A stretch of DNA of 64,000 nt from Gammaproteobacteria bacterium (GTDB taxonomy: Bacteria; Pseudomonadota; Gammaproteobacteria; Ga0077554; Ga007554). A model generated the notes under the pieces. The model saw only the letters and a list, made by a program, of their open reading frames with translations. It was not told the origin of the DNA and did not search any database. The DNA lies in contig JAKFXX010000004.1 of the NCBI GenBank assembly GCA_021731145.1, forward strand, positions 50,936 through 114,935, written 5' to 3'. This document shows, piece after piece, positions 34,415 through 45,099 of the stretch. The stretch's first letter is position 1. Each line of letters starts with the position of its first letter. A program made the translations under genes and the position numbers.

Positions 34415-35340
34415 TGGCCCCAGATAAAGGTGTTCAGGTGATGCGGGCCATGATTGCCCGCCGCAAGCGTTGGGATGTCATTTTTGCGATAGTGGGCCTG
34501 TTTTCGATGCTGGGCGGGGTGGTAACCCTGGCCGCATTGATTGGCAGTATGGCGATGGAGGGCGTGCCGCGTCTTTCGTGGGATTTTTTTACTTCGTTCC
34601 CATCGCGCCACGCGGATAAGGCAGGCATTCTGTCGGCCTGGGTCGGCACTACACTCGTCATGCTGGTGACAGCGCTCACCGCCGTGCCGCTGGGAATCGC
34701 CGCCGGGGTATATCTGGAAGAATACGCCGCCAAGAACTGGATAACCGATCTCATCGAGATCAATGTCACCAACCTGGCGGGCGTACCATCCATTATCTAC
34801 GGCCTGCTTGCGCTGGGGTTGTTTGTTTATCAGCTTGATCTTGGCCAAAGCATCGTGGCGGCGGGGCTGACCCTGGCCATCCTGATCTTGCCGGTAGTGA
34901 TTGTGGCGACCAGAGAATCGATCCGTGCCATTCCCGGCACCATCCGCGAAGGCGCATTTGCGCTGGGCGCCACCAAATGGCAAACCGTGTCGCAGCATGT
35001 GGTGCCTTATTCCATGGCGGGTATTCTTACCGGCGTGATCATCGGTCTGTCGCGTGCTATCGGCGAAACCGCACCCATCATCACCATCGGCGCGCTGACA
35101 TATATCGCCTTTCTGCCCGATTCACCCATCAAGAGCGAATTCCCCTATGTCTCCTTCGAATGGCTGTCGTCCGCCTTTACCGTGATGCCCATCCAGATGT
35201 TTAACTGGGTATCCCGGCCGCAGGAAGCGTTTCATGTTAATGCTGCCGCTGCCGGTCTGGTACTGATCGTCATGACCCTGCTGATGAACGCATTGGCGAT
35301 ATTCATCCGTTATCATTTCCGTAAACGTATCAAGTGGTAG
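34414..35340 (+). CDS. pstA: Phosphate ABC transporter permease PstA
   Basis: 308-residue partner permease with six membrane helices. It has the family segments [20 protein letters not shown] and [29 protein letters not shown] (beginning about residue 107), and the coupling loop [20 protein letters not shown]. Coupled to pstC through a one-base overlap; pstB follows after 13 bp. Confidence 0.94.
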   Translation: MAPDKGVQVMRAMIARRKRWDVIFAIVGLFSMLGGVVTLAALIGSMAMEGVPRLSWDFFTSFPSRHADKAGILSAWVGTTLVMLVTALTAVPLGIAAGVYLEEYAAKNWITDLIEINVTNLAGVPSIIYGLLALGLFVYQLDLGQSIVAAGLTLAILILPVVIVATRESIRAIPGTIREGAFALGATKWQTVSQHVVPYSMAGILTGVIIGLSRAIGETAPIITIGALTYIAFLPDSPIKSEFPYVSFEWLSSAFTVMPIQMFNWVSRPQEAFHVNAAAAGLVLIVMTLLMNALAIFIRYHFRKRIKW

Positions 35341-35353
35341 GAGCATAGATTTT

Positions 35354-36133
35354 ATGCCGCAAACAGCAATGGGCACCCTCAAGGCCGAGGTCAAAGACCT
35401 CAATTTCTATTACGGAAATTATCAGGCGCTCAAAAGCATCAATCTGCCGGTTGCCGACAAGCAGATTACCGCGCTGATTGGTCCCTCGGGATGTGGAAAG
35501 TCCACATTTCTGCGGTGTTTCAACCGCATGCATGATCTGTATGCCGGCAACCGTTACGAAGGCGAGATCGGATTGCACCCCGATGGCGTCAATATCCTCA
35601 ACCCAAAGATCGACCCCATCGAAGTACGCATGCGGATCGGCATGGTGTTTCAGAAACCCAACCCATTTCCTAAATCCATCTATGAAAACGTCGCCTATGG
35701 GTTGCGCGTGCGTGGCGTCAACAAGCGCAGGATATTGGATGAGAAGGTTGAGCAGGCGCTGCGTGGTGCGGCATTGTGGAACGAGGTCAAGGATCGTCTG
35801 AACAATTTGGCCTTCAACCTCTCCGGCGGCCAGCAGCAGCGCCTGTGCATCGCGCGCGCGCTGGCGACGGATCCGGAAATCATACTGTTTGATGAGCCCA
35901 CCTCGGCGCTTGATCCCATTGCCACCGCCAGCATCGAAGAGTTGATCGCCGAGTTGAAAGAACAAGTCACGATTCTCATTGTCACACACAATATGCAGCA
36001 GGCGGCGCGCGTTTCGAGCTATACCGCCTTTATGCACCTGGGTGAGGTGGTTGAGTTCGGTGAGACGGGCGGCATCTTTACCAATCCCAGCAAAAAACAG
36101 ACGGAAGACTATATCACCGGACGCTACGGCTGA
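35354..36133 (+). CDS. pstB: Phosphate ABC transporter ATP-binding protein PstB
   Basis: 259-residue ATPase that powers phosphate import. Walker A is GPSGCGKST, the signature is [15 protein letters not shown], Walker B is [13 protein letters not shown], and the switch histidine is in [29 protein letters not shown] is typical of PstB. It sits between pstA and phoU; with the Pst complex and PhoU it restrains PhoR when phosphate is plentiful. Confidence 0.96.
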   Translation: MPQTAMGTLKAEVKDLNFYYGNYQALKSINLPVADKQITALIGPSGCGKSTFLRCFNRMHDLYAGNRYEGEIGLHPDGVNILNPKIDPIEVRMRIGMVFQKPNPFPKSIYENVAYGLRVRGVNKRRILDEKVEQALRGAALWNEVKDRLNNLAFNLSGGQQQRLCIARALATDPEIILFDEPTSALDPIATASIEELIAELKEQVTILIVTHNMQQAARVSSYTAFMHLGEVVEFGETGGIFTNPSKKQTEDYITGRYG

Positions 36134-36153
36134 CCGGCTACTGGAGAAACATT

Positions 36154-36867
36154 ATGGAACCCTTGGATACACATATTTCACGCCAGTACAACGTCGAGCT
36201 GGAGAACGTCCGGTCGCTCGTATTGCAAATGGGCGGGCTGGTTGAGCAGCAGATCGAGCAGGCGATTAACGCCCTGGTGCAGGGCAATGTGCCCTTGGCC
36301 GAGGCGGTTATCGTCACCGATTACAAGGTCAACAATTTTGAGGTGACCATCGACGAAGAATGCAATCAGATCATCGCCCGCCGTCAACCCACCGCAGGGG
36401 ATCTGCGCCTGGTGCTGGCGGTGATCAAGACCATCACCGATCTGGAGCGTATTGGTGACGAGGCGGAAAAGATTGCGCGTATGGCGGTGCGTCTGGCCGG
36501 TGAGGAACGCCCGAAAAACAATTATATGGAGATTCATGCGCTGGGTACCCATGTGCGCCAGATGGTGCATGACGCGCTGGATGCCTATGCCCGTATGGAT
36601 ACCGAGGCGGCGGTGCGCGTGGCGCAGGAAGATCTCAAAATCGACCAGGAGTATGAGGGCGTGATGCGCCAGATGATCACCTTCATGATGGAAGACCCGC
36701 GCACCATTACTCGCGTACTCAACGTCATCTGGGCAGCACGCGCCCTCGAACGCATCGGTGATCACGCACGCAACATTTGTGAATATGTGATTTATCTGGT
36801 CAAAGGCAAGGATGTGCGTCACATCAGTCTGGAGCAGATGGAGAAGGAAGTTCGGGAAGGGAATTAA
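36154..36867 (+). CDS. phoU: Phosphate signalling protein PhoU
   Basis: 237-residue all-helical protein of two PhoU repeats. The conserved metal-cluster motifs E-x3-D-x3-D are seen in TITDLERIGDEAEKIARMA (about residues 92-110) and RALERIGDHARNICEYVIY (about 190-208). It links the Pst transporter to PhoR and restrains the regulon. It ends the pst operon; a MITE begins 22 bp downstream. Confidence 0.95.
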   Translation: MEPLDTHISRQYNVELENVRSLVLQMGGLVEQQIEQAINALVQGNVPLAEAVIVTDYKVNNFEVTIDEECNQIIARRQPTAGDLRLVLAVIKTITDLERIGDEAEKIARMAVRLAGEERPKNNYMEIHALGTHVRQMVHDALDAYARMDTEAAVRVAQEDLKIDQEYEGVMRQMITFMMEDPRTITRVLNVIWAARALERIGDHARNICEYVIYLVKGKDVRHISLEQMEKEVREGN

Positions 36868-36888
36868 CCCAACTGCCCGCTTAAATAA

Positions 36889-37169
36889 TGGATGTTACGC
36901 ACGTCCAACGACATTGCCGCACCCGTGAAGGGCGCAATGCCTCATTGTCACACCCGTAAAGGGCGCAACGCCTTTACGGTGATTACGGTGAGAAGGTGCG
37001 GTCCACGAAAAACACGAAAGGCACGAACAAGCTTCGCAGCACAATCCGTTCGTGCCGCTCTTTCGGATAGCAAGCGAAGTTCACTGGCAAATCCAAGGGC
37101 ATTCTTGCGCCAGGATTCCCCCCTACTTTTCGTGACTTTCGTGTTTTTCGTGGACTGTGCGTAACATCA
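36889..37169. mobile_element. MITE, family copy 2 (between phoU and ctpA)
   Basis: 281 bp flanked by 9-bp direct repeats CTTAAATAA (36880-36888 and 37170-37178). Terminal inverted repeats are TGGATGTTACGCAC (36889-36902) and GTGCGTAACATCA (37157-37169). An inner inverted repeat of 27 bases with one mismatch (37001-37027 and 37129-37155, starting GTCCACGAAAAACACGAAAG) is also present in copy 1 (22889-23042). No coding capacity. It occupies most of the 386-bp gap; the remainder holds the ctpA terminator. Confidence 0.82.
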
Positions 37170-37202
37170 CTTAAATAAAAAGATTTTTAGAGCAAATAAA
37201 AA

Positions 37203-37228
37203 GGGGCGCTGAAAACCTTCAGCGCCCC
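37203..37228 (-). terminator. Rho-independent terminator of ctpA
   Basis: GGGGCGCTGAA and its perfect complement (37218-37228) enclose a 4-base loop. On the minus strand the stem runs into TTTTTATTT, so it ends the gpmI-envC-ctpA transcript. Confidence 0.9.
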
Positions 37229-37253
37229 GATGTTTTAGCAGATATTGGCTAGA

Positions 37254-38630
37254 TTAAAGCCCACGTTCCCGCATGATGTTCAATCCTTTGAGCAGGTTTA
37301 ACGCTTCGGATAACTGGTAGTCACTGCTGGTCAGCTTGTCTGTTTCTTTCTTGGCATCTTTCTTCTTTGCGTCTTTGGCGTCAGCGGGCGCAGGCGTGGT
37401 GGAATCCGCCGGTTTTGCGCCAGTGGTATCGCCCGTTTTGCGGTTGCCGTTTTGCAGATGACCGGATAGATCAGCTTCCTTTACAGGTTCCAGTACCGGA
37501 TTTTCACCCGCTGAAACCTTGACGTTTTCAAGGGCGATGTCCGGTGTAATGCCCTCGGCCTGGATGGAGCGTCCGGAAGGCGTATAGTAACGCGCCGTCG
37601 TGAGCTTCAGCGCTGCGTTATTGTCGATCGGCACCACGGTTTGCACAGAGCCTTTACCAAAGCTCTTGCTGCCCATCAGGATGGCGCGTTTTTGATCTTG
37701 CAGCGCACCCGCCACGATTTCGGAGGCTGAGGCGGAGCCACCATTAATGAGTACCACCAGTGGCGCGCCTTTGAGGGCGTCGCCTGGTGTTGCCTGGAAT
37801 TTCTGGTGCGAATCCTTGAGTCGTCCGTCGGTGTAGACGATCAGTCCTTTTTCCAGAAAGGTGTCGGAGACCGCCACTGAAGCGTTGAGCACGCCGCCGG
37901 GGTTGTTGCGCAGATCAAGCACCAGCCCCTTGAGCTTGTCACCGTTCTCCTGCTTGAGTTTGTTGATGAATTGATTCAGGTTGTCGCCCGTGTTGGACTG
38001 GAACTGGGAAATGCGTACATAGCCAAAGCCAGGCTCCAGGGTGCGGCCCTTGACGCTGCTGACTTTAATCACTGCGCGCTTGATTGTGATTTTCAGGGGT
38101 TTCTCCTGGCCTTCGCGTGCGACGGTGAGGGTGATTTCAGAGCCGGGTTTGCCACGCATACGGTTTACGGCTTCGCCCAGGGTGAGGCCTTTTACGGGTG
38201 TGTCGTCGATGCGGATAATCAGGTCGCCTGCCTGGATGCCTGCCTGCTGGGCAGGAGTGTCGTCGATGGGGGAGATGACTTTGACAAAGCCGTCTTCCAT
38301 GCCGACCTCAATGCCCAGGCCGCCAAACTCGCCCGTCGTGCTGACCTGCAAGTCCTTGAAGGCGTCGGCGTCCAGATAAGCGGAGTGTGGATCCAATCCA
38401 CTCAGCATGCCGCGGATGGCATTCTGTAACAGGGTTTTGTCGTCCACCGGTTCGACGTAATCGGTTTTGATTTTGTTCAACACTTCGGTGAAGGTGCGCA
38501 GCTCGTCGAGCGGCAGGGAGGCGACTGCGGGTTTTTCGCGTTCAGCGAAGACGCTATGCCCTACGCTGATGCTGATCCCCATCACCAATCCCAGGGTTAA
38601 AATCAAAAAATTACGGGTATTAAACTTCAT
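37254..38630 (-). CDS. ctpA: Carboxy-terminal processing protease (S41)
   Basis: 458-residue periplasmic serine protease. An N-terminal signal or anchor (NFLILTLGLVMGISISVG) precedes a PDZ domain (about 90-170, FGGLGIEVG ... SPIDDTPAQQAGI) and the peptidase with the Ser/Lys dyad in GSKSFGKGSVQTVVP and the GGSASASEIVAGAL helix. The C-terminus has a low-complexity Lys/Asp/Ala stretch. It follows gpmI and envC on the minus strand, an order common in gammaproteobacteria. Such proteases trim envelope proteins and peptidoglycan hydrolases. Confidence 0.95.
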   Translation of the reverse strand: MKFNTRNFLILTLGLVMGISISVGHSVFAEREKPAVASLPLDELRTFTEVLNKIKTDYVEPVDDKTLLQNAIRGMLSGLDPHSAYLDADAFKDLQVSTTGEFGGLGIEVGMEDGFVKVISPIDDTPAQQAGIQAGDLIIRIDDTPVKGLTLGEAVNRMRGKPGSEITLTVAREGQEKPLKITIKRAVIKVSSVKGRTLEPGFGYVRISQFQSNTGDNLNQFINKLKQENGDKLKGLVLDLRNNPGGVLNASVAVSDTFLEKGLIVYTDGRLKDSHQKFQATPGDALKGAPLVVLINGGSASASEIVAGALQDQKRAILMGSKSFGKGSVQTVVPIDNNAALKLTTARYYTPSGRSIQAEGITPDIALENVKVSAGENPVLEPVKEADLSGHLQNGNRKTGDTTGAKPADSTTPAPADAKDAKKKDAKKETDKLTSSDYQLSEALNLLKGLNIMRERGL

Positions 38631-38719
38631 GAATTACTCCAAAATGTCCGCCAGTATCCTACATCCCAACAGCATACAAGTTGCGCGTGTCAAGATGCAA
38701 ATAAACTCTTAGTAAATTC

Positions 38720-40039
38720 CTATCTGCACCACTGGGATGGGTTGATAGGCGCACCGCCGCGCCTGATTTCAAAGTACAGGCCGGAGCTCATCTGTCCGCC
38801 GCTGTCGCCCACGCTGGCGATCACATCCCCGCCGTTCACCCAGTCGCCGGTGTTTTTACGCAGGTTCTGGTTCTGCCCATACAGACTCATGTAACCATCA
38901 CCATGGTCAATGATCAATAGCAGGCCGAAGCCGCGCATCCAGTCAGAAAATACCACCCGGCCTCTGGAGATGGCCCGCACCTCCTGGCCTTCTGCAGCGG
39001 CAATCAGCACACCCTGCCACTTTGACGTGCCCAGCTTGCGGGAAGTTCCATAATGGGCGGCAATTGGGCCATGCGCAGGCCAGGGGAGCTTGCCCCGGAG
39101 GCTGGCGAAGACCGATTTATCATCAATGGCTTCAGGAACGTCAGGTGGCGGTGGCGTGAGAGGTTTGCCCGGAACGCTGGGTTTTTCCGGCGGGGAAGGT
39201 CTCTGTGGTTTGTCCTGCCTGGCACGTTTTGCGGCAGTTGCCCGCCGTTGCTCTTCCGCGCGCCGTTGTTCCGCTGCACGTTGCTGCGCCTCTTGCAGCC
39301 TTTTTAGTAGCTGGTTTAATTGCTGCTCGTCTTCCAGCAGACGCTGCAACTGTTGTTCCTTGCTCTGTATGTCCGCGCCGAGCTTGTTGAGTAGGCCGCT
39401 ACGCTGTTGGCGGCTTGCTTCCAGGCGTCTTTTTTCCTGTTCAGTCCTGGTTTGTGCCTGCGCCAGTTGCTCAGCCTTGGTTTGGATGGATTGCTCCAGG
39501 GTTTCCAGTTCCTGGAGGCTGACGGTGACATTTTCAATATGCGTCACGCGCGCGCGGTTGAAATAATCGTAGTAAACAAGGTTGCGTCCGATGGCGGCAG
39601 GGTCTTGCTGGTTCAGGAGGATTTTCAAAAGATCCTGACGGCCCATGGCGTAGCTGGCGCGTACCTGTTGGGTGAGGGCGAGTCGCTGTGCCGCGAGATT
39701 GGCCTGTTGCTGTTGCTGGCGCAAGCGCAATTGGTTGAGGTCGCCGGTATGGCGTTGCAGTTCCTGTTGCAACATTTTCAGGGAACGGCTGACCTTGCCG
39801 GTCTCTATTTCGGTGGTGCGTAACTGTGAGCGCAATGCCGCCTGCTCGCCGCGCGCCGAATCCAGCGTGGAGCGCAGGCTTTGGATCTCGCCGCGTAGTT
39901 TTTTGAGCTCGGTAGTCTTGGCCTTTGGGATGGCACTGCTGTGTTTTTTGGCGGGTTCGGCGGATGAGTTCGCCGCTGCCGCGTGTCCGCCGCTCACCCC
40001 CGCAGCGAGCAGCAATGCCAGCGTCATACGGATCTTCAA
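38720..40039 (-). CDS. envC: Murein hydrolase activator EnvC
   Basis: 439 residues. A signal peptide ([17 protein letters not shown]) is followed by a long coiled coil (about 40-270, rich in Q, L, E, R) and a C-terminal LytM/M23 domain (about 315-439). The metal-site residues are degenerate: H-x3-D is replaced ([10 protein letters not shown]) and the last motif is [10 protein letters not shown], so it should activate amidases rather than cleave. It acts at the septum with FtsEX and AmiA/B. Its start overlaps the gpmI stop by ATGA. Confidence 0.94.
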   Translation of the reverse strand: MKIRMTLALLLAAGVSGGHAAAANSSAEPAKKHSSAIPKAKTTELKKLRGEIQSLRSTLDSARGEQAALRSQLRTTEIETGKVSRSLKMLQQELQRHTGDLNQLRLRQQQQQANLAAQRLALTQQVRASYAMGRQDLLKILLNQQDPAAIGRNLVYYDYFNRARVTHIENVTVSLQELETLEQSIQTKAEQLAQAQTRTEQEKRRLEASRQQRSGLLNKLGADIQSKEQQLQRLLEDEQQLNQLLKRLQEAQQRAAEQRRAEEQRRATAAKRARQDKPQRPSPPEKPSVPGKPLTPPPPDVPEAIDDKSVFASLRGKLPWPAHGPIAAHYGTSRKLGTSKWQGVLIAAAEGQEVRAISRGRVVFSDWMRGFGLLLIIDHGDGYMSLYGQNQNLRKNTGDWVNGGDVIASVGDSGGQMSSGLYFEIRRGGAPINPSQWCR

Positions 40040-41586
40040 ATCAATTTCATCAGCGTAGAGCCGCTCATCTCGGTGGGTTTGTTGATGCCCATCAGATACA
40101 GCATGGTGGGCGCCACGTCCGCCAGAATGCCGCGGGAGGCGGCCACTGCCGGGCGGTGGCTTACATATACGAATGGCACGGGGTTGCTGGTGTGCGCGGT
40201 GTGCGCCTGACCTGTGCTCTTGTCGGACATCTGCTCCGCATTGCCGTGGTCGGCGGTAATCAGCATCTCGCCGCCCGCCTTCTTTATGGTGTCGTACAGC
40301 CGTCCCAGGCAGGCGTCTATTGCCTCGACAGCCTTGATGGCGGCGTCCAGGCGGCCACTGTGGCCCACCATGTCCGGGTTGGCGTAGTTGCAGATCACCA
40401 CGTCATACTTTCCGCTTTCAATGGCTTCGACCAGCTTGTCCGTGACTTGCGATGCGTTCATTTCCGGTTGCAGATCGTAGGTTGCCACCTGTGGCGAGGG
40501 GACAAGAATACGGTCTTCACCGGGGAACGGTTTTTCCTCCCCGCCGTTAAAGAAAAATGTGACATGGGCATATTTCTCGGTTTCCGCGATGCGCAGCTGA
40601 TGCAGGCCGAGCCTGGAAATGTAGGCGCCGAACACGTTTTCCAGCCGTTCGGCAGGGAAGGCCACCGGAATGGCGAAGTCCTTTTTGTATTCGGTGAGGC
40701 TGACCATCGCGCCCAGGCGCGGTGTGGTATCGCGTTCGAAGCCGCTGAAATCCGGTTCGATAAAGGCCTGCATAAGCTGGCGCGCCCGGTCGGCGCGGTA
40801 GTTCATGAAAATTACGCTGTCGCCATCCTCAATGGAGACAGGTTTTTCTCCGGCGGGGACAATGGCGGCTGCCTGCGCGAATTCATCGGTTTCGCCGCGC
40901 GCATAGGCCATTTCCAGCGCGCCGGCGGCATCCGGTGCCTGGTAAGAGGCTTTGCCTTGGGTGATAAGGTCATAGGCGGTTTGGACGCGAGGCCAGCGCT
41001 TGTCGCGGTCCATGGCGTAATAGCGCCCGATAACGGACGCAAAACGGCCGCGCCCAAGTTTGGTGAATACGCCTTCCATGGCGGCGATGGAGGCGGCAGC
41101 GCTTTTCGGTGGGGTATCGCGCCCGTCGAGAAAGGCATGCAGGTAAACGCGTTGTGCGCCGCGCTCCACAGCGAGCTTGACCATGGCATGGATATGTTCT
41201 TCATGGCTGTGAACGCCACCAGGCGAGAGCAGGCCAAGGATATGCACAGCTTTGTTGGCGGCAACGGCTTCATCGACCGCACGGGTCAGAGTCTGGTTGG
41301 TAAAAAATGTGCCACTTTTGATGGCGCGGTCGATTCGGGTCAATTCCTGATAGACCACTCTCCCCGCGCCGAGGTTGAGGTGGCCCACCTCGGAATTGCC
41401 CATCTGGTCGGGAGGCAGGCCGACCGCTGTGCCCGAGCCATGTATCAGGGTATGGGGGTAGGTATTCCATAGGTGGTCCCACACCGGCTTGTGCGCGCCG
41501 AGGATGGCGTTACCTTCGGTTTTTTCACTGTAACCCCAGCCATCAAGGATAATCAGGGCCAGGGGACGGTTTTTGATGGATGGCAT
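40036..41586 (-). CDS. gpmI: 2,3-bisphosphoglycerate-independent phosphoglycerate mutase
   Basis: 516-residue Mn2+-dependent glycolytic enzyme interconverting 3- and 2-phosphoglycerate. The phosphatase-site aspartate is in [11 protein letters not shown], the phosphoserine in [15 protein letters not shown] (Ser62 region), and C-terminal metal residues in [12 protein letters not shown] and [12 protein letters not shown] start at the ATG ending at 41586 (MPSIKNRP), which gives the usual length; a TTG eight codons upstream is open but not favoured. First gene of gpmI-envC-ctpA, divergent from the ArsR gene. Confidence 0.95.
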   Translation of the reverse strand: MPSIKNRPLALIILDGWGYSEKTEGNAILGAHKPVWDHLWNTYPHTLIHGSGTAVGLPPDQMGNSEVGHLNLGAGRVVYQELTRIDRAIKSGTFFTNQTLTRAVDEAVAANKAVHILGLLSPGGVHSHEEHIHAMVKLAVERGAQRVYLHAFLDGRDTPPKSAAASIAAMEGVFTKLGRGRFASVIGRYYAMDRDKRWPRVQTAYDLITQGKASYQAPDAAGALEMAYARGETDEFAQAAAIVPAGEKPVSIEDGDSVIFMNYRADRARQLMQAFIEPDFSGFERDTTPRLGAMVSLTEYKKDFAIPVAFPAERLENVFGAYISRLGLHQLRIAETEKYAHVTFFFNGGEEKPFPGEDRILVPSPQVATYDLQPEMNASQVTDKLVEAIESGKYDVVICNYANPDMVGHSGRLDAAIKAVEAIDACLGRLYDTIKKAGGEMLITADHGNAEQMSDKSTGQAHTAHTSNPVPFVYVSHRPAVAASRGILADVAPTMLYLMGINKPTEMSGSTLMKLI

Positions 41587-41730
41587 GGAGATATCTTCAC
41601 TTAAAAGCAATGTAAGGGAGGTTTTGTCTGTTGCTTATTCAACGGACTATCATTGTATAATGTTTCGCTTGTAAAGGCACATGTTGGAGTCTGCTTTAGG
41701 GGGCTGGGTTTGCACATCTTGGCGGGCACT

Positions 41731-42066
41731 ATGGGCAATGTAGAGAACGGGCAGCTTATCCTTCATGAAGAGGATATCGAACAGGCATCGCGTTCACTCA
41801 AGGCGATATCCCATCCCTTGCGCCTGAAAATACTCTGTACCCTGGGCGACCGGGAAATCAGCGTTCAGGATCTGGTGGAGGCGGTAGGCACATCCCAAAG
41901 CAATATCTCCCAGCACCTGGCCATTATGCGCGACAAGGGAATACTCGTGTCACGCAAGGATGCCAACCGGGTTTTTTACCGGGTTGGGGATGTACGCACC
42001 CTGCGTTTGGTAAGCATGATGCGCGAGGTGTTTTGCGACCAACAGCCTAAAAAGAAGCGCTATTGA
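41731..42066 (+). CDS. ArsR-family regulator, candidate persulfide sensor (SqrR/BigR/YgaV-like)
   Basis: 111 residues of winged-helix repressor: LKAISHPLRLKILCTLGDREISVQDLV (starting about residue 23), recognition helix TSQSNISQHLAIMRDKGI and wing RKDANRVFYRV. Its only two cysteines are in LKILC and EVFC, the same two places as the redox cysteines of SqrR and BigR, which form a tetrasulfide bridge with reactive sulfur and leave DNA. The next gene is a rhodanese, a fitting target. I start at the ATG at 41731; the frame is open to 41653. TATAAT at 41656-41661 is a possible -10. The metal-binding motif of arsenic sensors is absent. Confidence 0.85.
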   Translation: MGNVENGQLILHEEDIEQASRSLKAISHPLRLKILCTLGDREISVQDLVEAVGTSQSNISQHLAIMRDKGILVSRKDANRVFYRVGDVRTLRLVSMMREVFCDQQPKKKRY

Positions 42067-42110
42067 TCTTACATAGCTGCTTTACCTTCTAATTATTTTT
42101 TGTAGGCCTC

Positions 42111-42533
42111 ATGGAAAAGCTCGGCAGTTTTATTCTTGATCACTGGATATTGTCGTTTGCCCTGGTGTTTGTCTTGGTGCTGTTGGTAAGCGAGACGTTA
42201 AAACGCAGGATGCTGGGATTCAAGGAGGTGAGTCCCTCCGATGCGATTCGCCACATCAACAAGGATGATGCTGTTGTGCTCGATGTGCGTGAGGACAAGG
42301 AGTACGCGGAAGGGCATATTTCCAATGCACTGCACATCCCCGTGGGCGTTATCGATAAGCGTTTGCAAGAGCTGGAGCCCTATAAGTCCAAACCTGTCAT
42401 CGTCTATTGCCGCAGTGGCGACCGTGCGGCGCGCGCCAGCGCCATTCTGCGCAAACAGGGATTTGAGTCTGTTTACAAGCTTAATGGCGGGATATTGGCA
42501 TGGAAAGCTGCAAACCTTCCTCTTGGTAAATAA
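42111..42533 (+). CDS. yibN: Membrane-anchored rhodanese (YibN-like)
   Basis: 140 residues. An N-terminal membrane helix (ILSFALVFVLVLLVSE) is followed by a rhodanese domain (about 40-135) with LDVREDKEYAEGHI and the active-site loop VYCRSGDRAAR, whose cysteine carries the persulfide. This matches YibN of E. coli, which also lies just before secB-gpsA. It probably transfers sulfane sulfur at the membrane. It is preceded by a likely persulfide-sensing repressor 44 bp upstream, suggesting co-regulation. Confidence 0.9.
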   Translation: MEKLGSFILDHWILSFALVFVLVLLVSETLKRRMLGFKEVSPSDAIRHINKDDAVVLDVREDKEYAEGHISNALHIPVGVIDKRLQELEPYKSKPVIVYCRSGDRAARASAILRKQGFESVYKLNGGILAWKAANLPLGK

Positions 42534-42587
42534 TAATTTCGAAACCCGAAGCTCCTCATCATTGATTTAGATTAAGGAAATATATCC

Positions 42588-43064
42588 ATGTCAGACAACG
42601 CCGAAAATCAGCAGCCCACCCAAGGGCGTTTTATTATCCAGAAAATCTACGTTAAGGATCTGTCCTTCGAAACACCTAACTCTCCCCATATCTTCATGGA
42701 AAAGTGGGAGCCTGAGGTGGGCCTGCAGATCGCCAATAATGGTGTTGTGCTGGGCGAGAACGTGCATGAAGTGGTTTTGTCTCTCACCGTGACCGCCAAG
42801 CTGGGCGACAAGGTGGCCTATCTCGCCGAGGTGCAGCAGGCGGGTATCTTTAACGCTGAGGGTTTCAGCGATCACGACCTGGCGGGGATTGTCGGAAGCT
42901 ACTGCCCGAACATACTGTTTCCCTTCGCGCGCGAGGTCGTTTCGGATCTCGTGACCAAAGGTGGTTTCCCCCAGTTGCTGTTGGCGCCCGTCAATTTTGA
43001 CGCCCTGTACGCGCAGCATTTGCAGCAGCAGGGACAAGCCGGGCAGCCGCAGGTTGCGCACTAG
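42588..43064 (+). CDS. secB: Protein-export chaperone SecB
   Basis: 158-residue cytoplasmic tetrameric chaperone that holds preproteins unfolded for SecA. Family hallmarks: FIIQKIYVKDLSFETPNSP, LGENVHEVVLSLTVTAK, EVQQAGIF and YCPNILFPFAREVVSDL. It follows the rhodanese gene by 54 bp. Its stop codon is the first triplet of a 134-bp palindromic element lying before gpsA. Confidence 0.97.
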   Translation: MSDNAENQQPTQGRFIIQKIYVKDLSFETPNSPHIFMEKWEPEVGLQIANNGVVLGENVHEVVLSLTVTAKLGDKVAYLAEVQQAGIFNAEGFSDHDLAGIVGSYCPNILFPFAREVVSDLVTKGGFPQLLLAPVNFDALYAQHLQQQGQAGQPQVAH

Positions 43065-43195
43065 CACATGAAATTATAAATTACGAAACATGATCCGAAT
43101 CCCATGTAGGTCTGGCTTTAGCCAGACATGTCGGCCTGAAGGCCGACCTACAATCGTGCGGCATTACGCTGCACAATTTATGTGTTCATGTACTA
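43062..43195. repeat. 134-bp palindromic element between secB and gpsA
   Basis: The outer ends TAGCACATGAA (43062) and TTCATGTACTA (to 43195) belong to imperfect inverted repeats of about 22 bases. The middle is a double hairpin: TGTAGGTC (43105-43112) pairs with GACCTACA (43145-43152), and inside are CTGGC-TTTA-GCCAG and TCGGCC-TGAA-GGCCGA. The clover-like middle resembles dispersed REP-type repeats seen in many proteobacteria. Confidence 0.65.
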
Positions 43196-43237
43196 GGCCG
43201 CAATATCGGTGGCTGGCAGAGCGCCGGTGATATTGAA

Positions 43238-44245
43238 ATGAATGCCGAAACCACAGCCTCGCCCATCGTTGTGTTGGGCGCCGGTTCCTGGGGTACGGCG
43301 CTCGCTATCCTGCTTGCGCGCAATGGCCAGCCTGCCTGGTTGTGGGGGCGTGACGCGCGGCATGTGGCGGAGCTGTCCACCGCACGCCGCAATGTGCGTT
43401 TTCTGCCCGATGTTCCTTTCCCGGATTCCTTGAGTCTCACCAGCGACTTACCGCAGGTTCTCGCGGTGGCGCGGGACATTCTGATAGCCGTGCCGAGCGC
43501 AGGGTTTCGCGCCACGCTGGAGCTGGTTGCCCCTCACGTTGGATCGGATACGCGCCTGGTCTGGGCTACTAAAGGGTTGGAGCCGGGCACTGGCCGGTTG
43601 TTGCACCAGGTGGTGGCTGAAGTGCTGGGCCGTGCCATTCCAACCGCAGTGATTTCCGGCCCTACCTTTGCCCATGAGGTGGCGAAGGGGCTCCCTACAG
43701 CGGTTACGGTGGCCTCCACCTCCGAGGAATTCGCCGCGCATCTGGCGGCAAGGCTGCGCAGCAGCACCTTCCGCGCCTATACGTCGAGCGACGTGGTCGG
43801 TGTCGAAGTAGGCGGGGCGGTGAAGAATGTGCTGGCGATTGCGGCGGGCATTGCCGATGGCTTGGGTTTCGGCGCCAATACGCGTGCGGCGCTCATCACC
43901 CGTGGCCTGGCCGAGATGATGCGTTTGGGCAGCGCGTTGGGAGCGCAACGCGAGACACTGATGGGGTTGGCCGGCTTGGGTGATCTCGTGCTGACCTGTA
44001 CCGACAATCAGTCGCGCAACCGCCGCCTGGGTCTGGCACTGGCGCAGGGGCAGACGCTGAGCGATGCGTTGGCCGCCATCGGGCAGGCGGTCGAGGGTGT
44101 GCAGTCCGCGCGTGAAGTGTTGCACGTCGCCCAGGCGCTGGATATCGAGATGCCCATCACCGAGCAGGTTTATCAGGTGTTGCACGCCGGGCGCACGCCG
44201 CGCGATGCGGTGACCGCGTTGCTCAACCGTGATCAGAAGGCGGAA

Positions 44246-44254
<9 letters not shown>
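43238..44254 (+). CDS. gpsA: Glycerol-3-phosphate dehydrogenase [NAD(P)+]
   Basis: 338-residue enzyme reducing dihydroxyacetone phosphate to sn-glycerol-3-phosphate for phospholipid synthesis. NAD-binding fold VVLGAGSWGTALAILLARNG (starting about residue 11), WATKGLEPGTG, catalytic lysine region VGGAVKNVLAIAAGI and GLAGLGDLVLTCT are all present. It follows secB as in E. coli. Its stop lies inside the first of two identical 15-bp hairpins. Confidence 0.96.
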
Positions 44255-44959
<705 letters not shown>

Positions 44960-44972
44960 TGTAGCTCATGGG

Positions 44973-45089
44973 TTGGGCCTCGGTAACCGCTGCTTCGACT
45001 GCATGGCCGCTCTCTGGCATCCTGCCATCGCGGCACTCGCACATCCATGTGCATCGGATGCAGGGCAAGGAGCGGTTGCCGAAACCCAA
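44973..45089. repeat. Imperfect 117-bp inverted-repeat element after murU
   Basis: Ends of 21 bases (TTGGGCCTCGGTAACCGCTGC at the left is 21 long with the last base unpaired) match the complement of the right end at about 17 positions. It lies between murU and a convergent gene and could act as terminator or be a decayed repeat. No coding capacity seen. Confidence 0.4.
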
Positions 45090-45099
45090 ATTACACCCT

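Noticed and set aside
39925..41472. 515-codon open frame on the plus strand
   Set aside because: Antisense shadow of gpmI; no start signal and no recognisable protein family, while gpmI is complete on the other strand.
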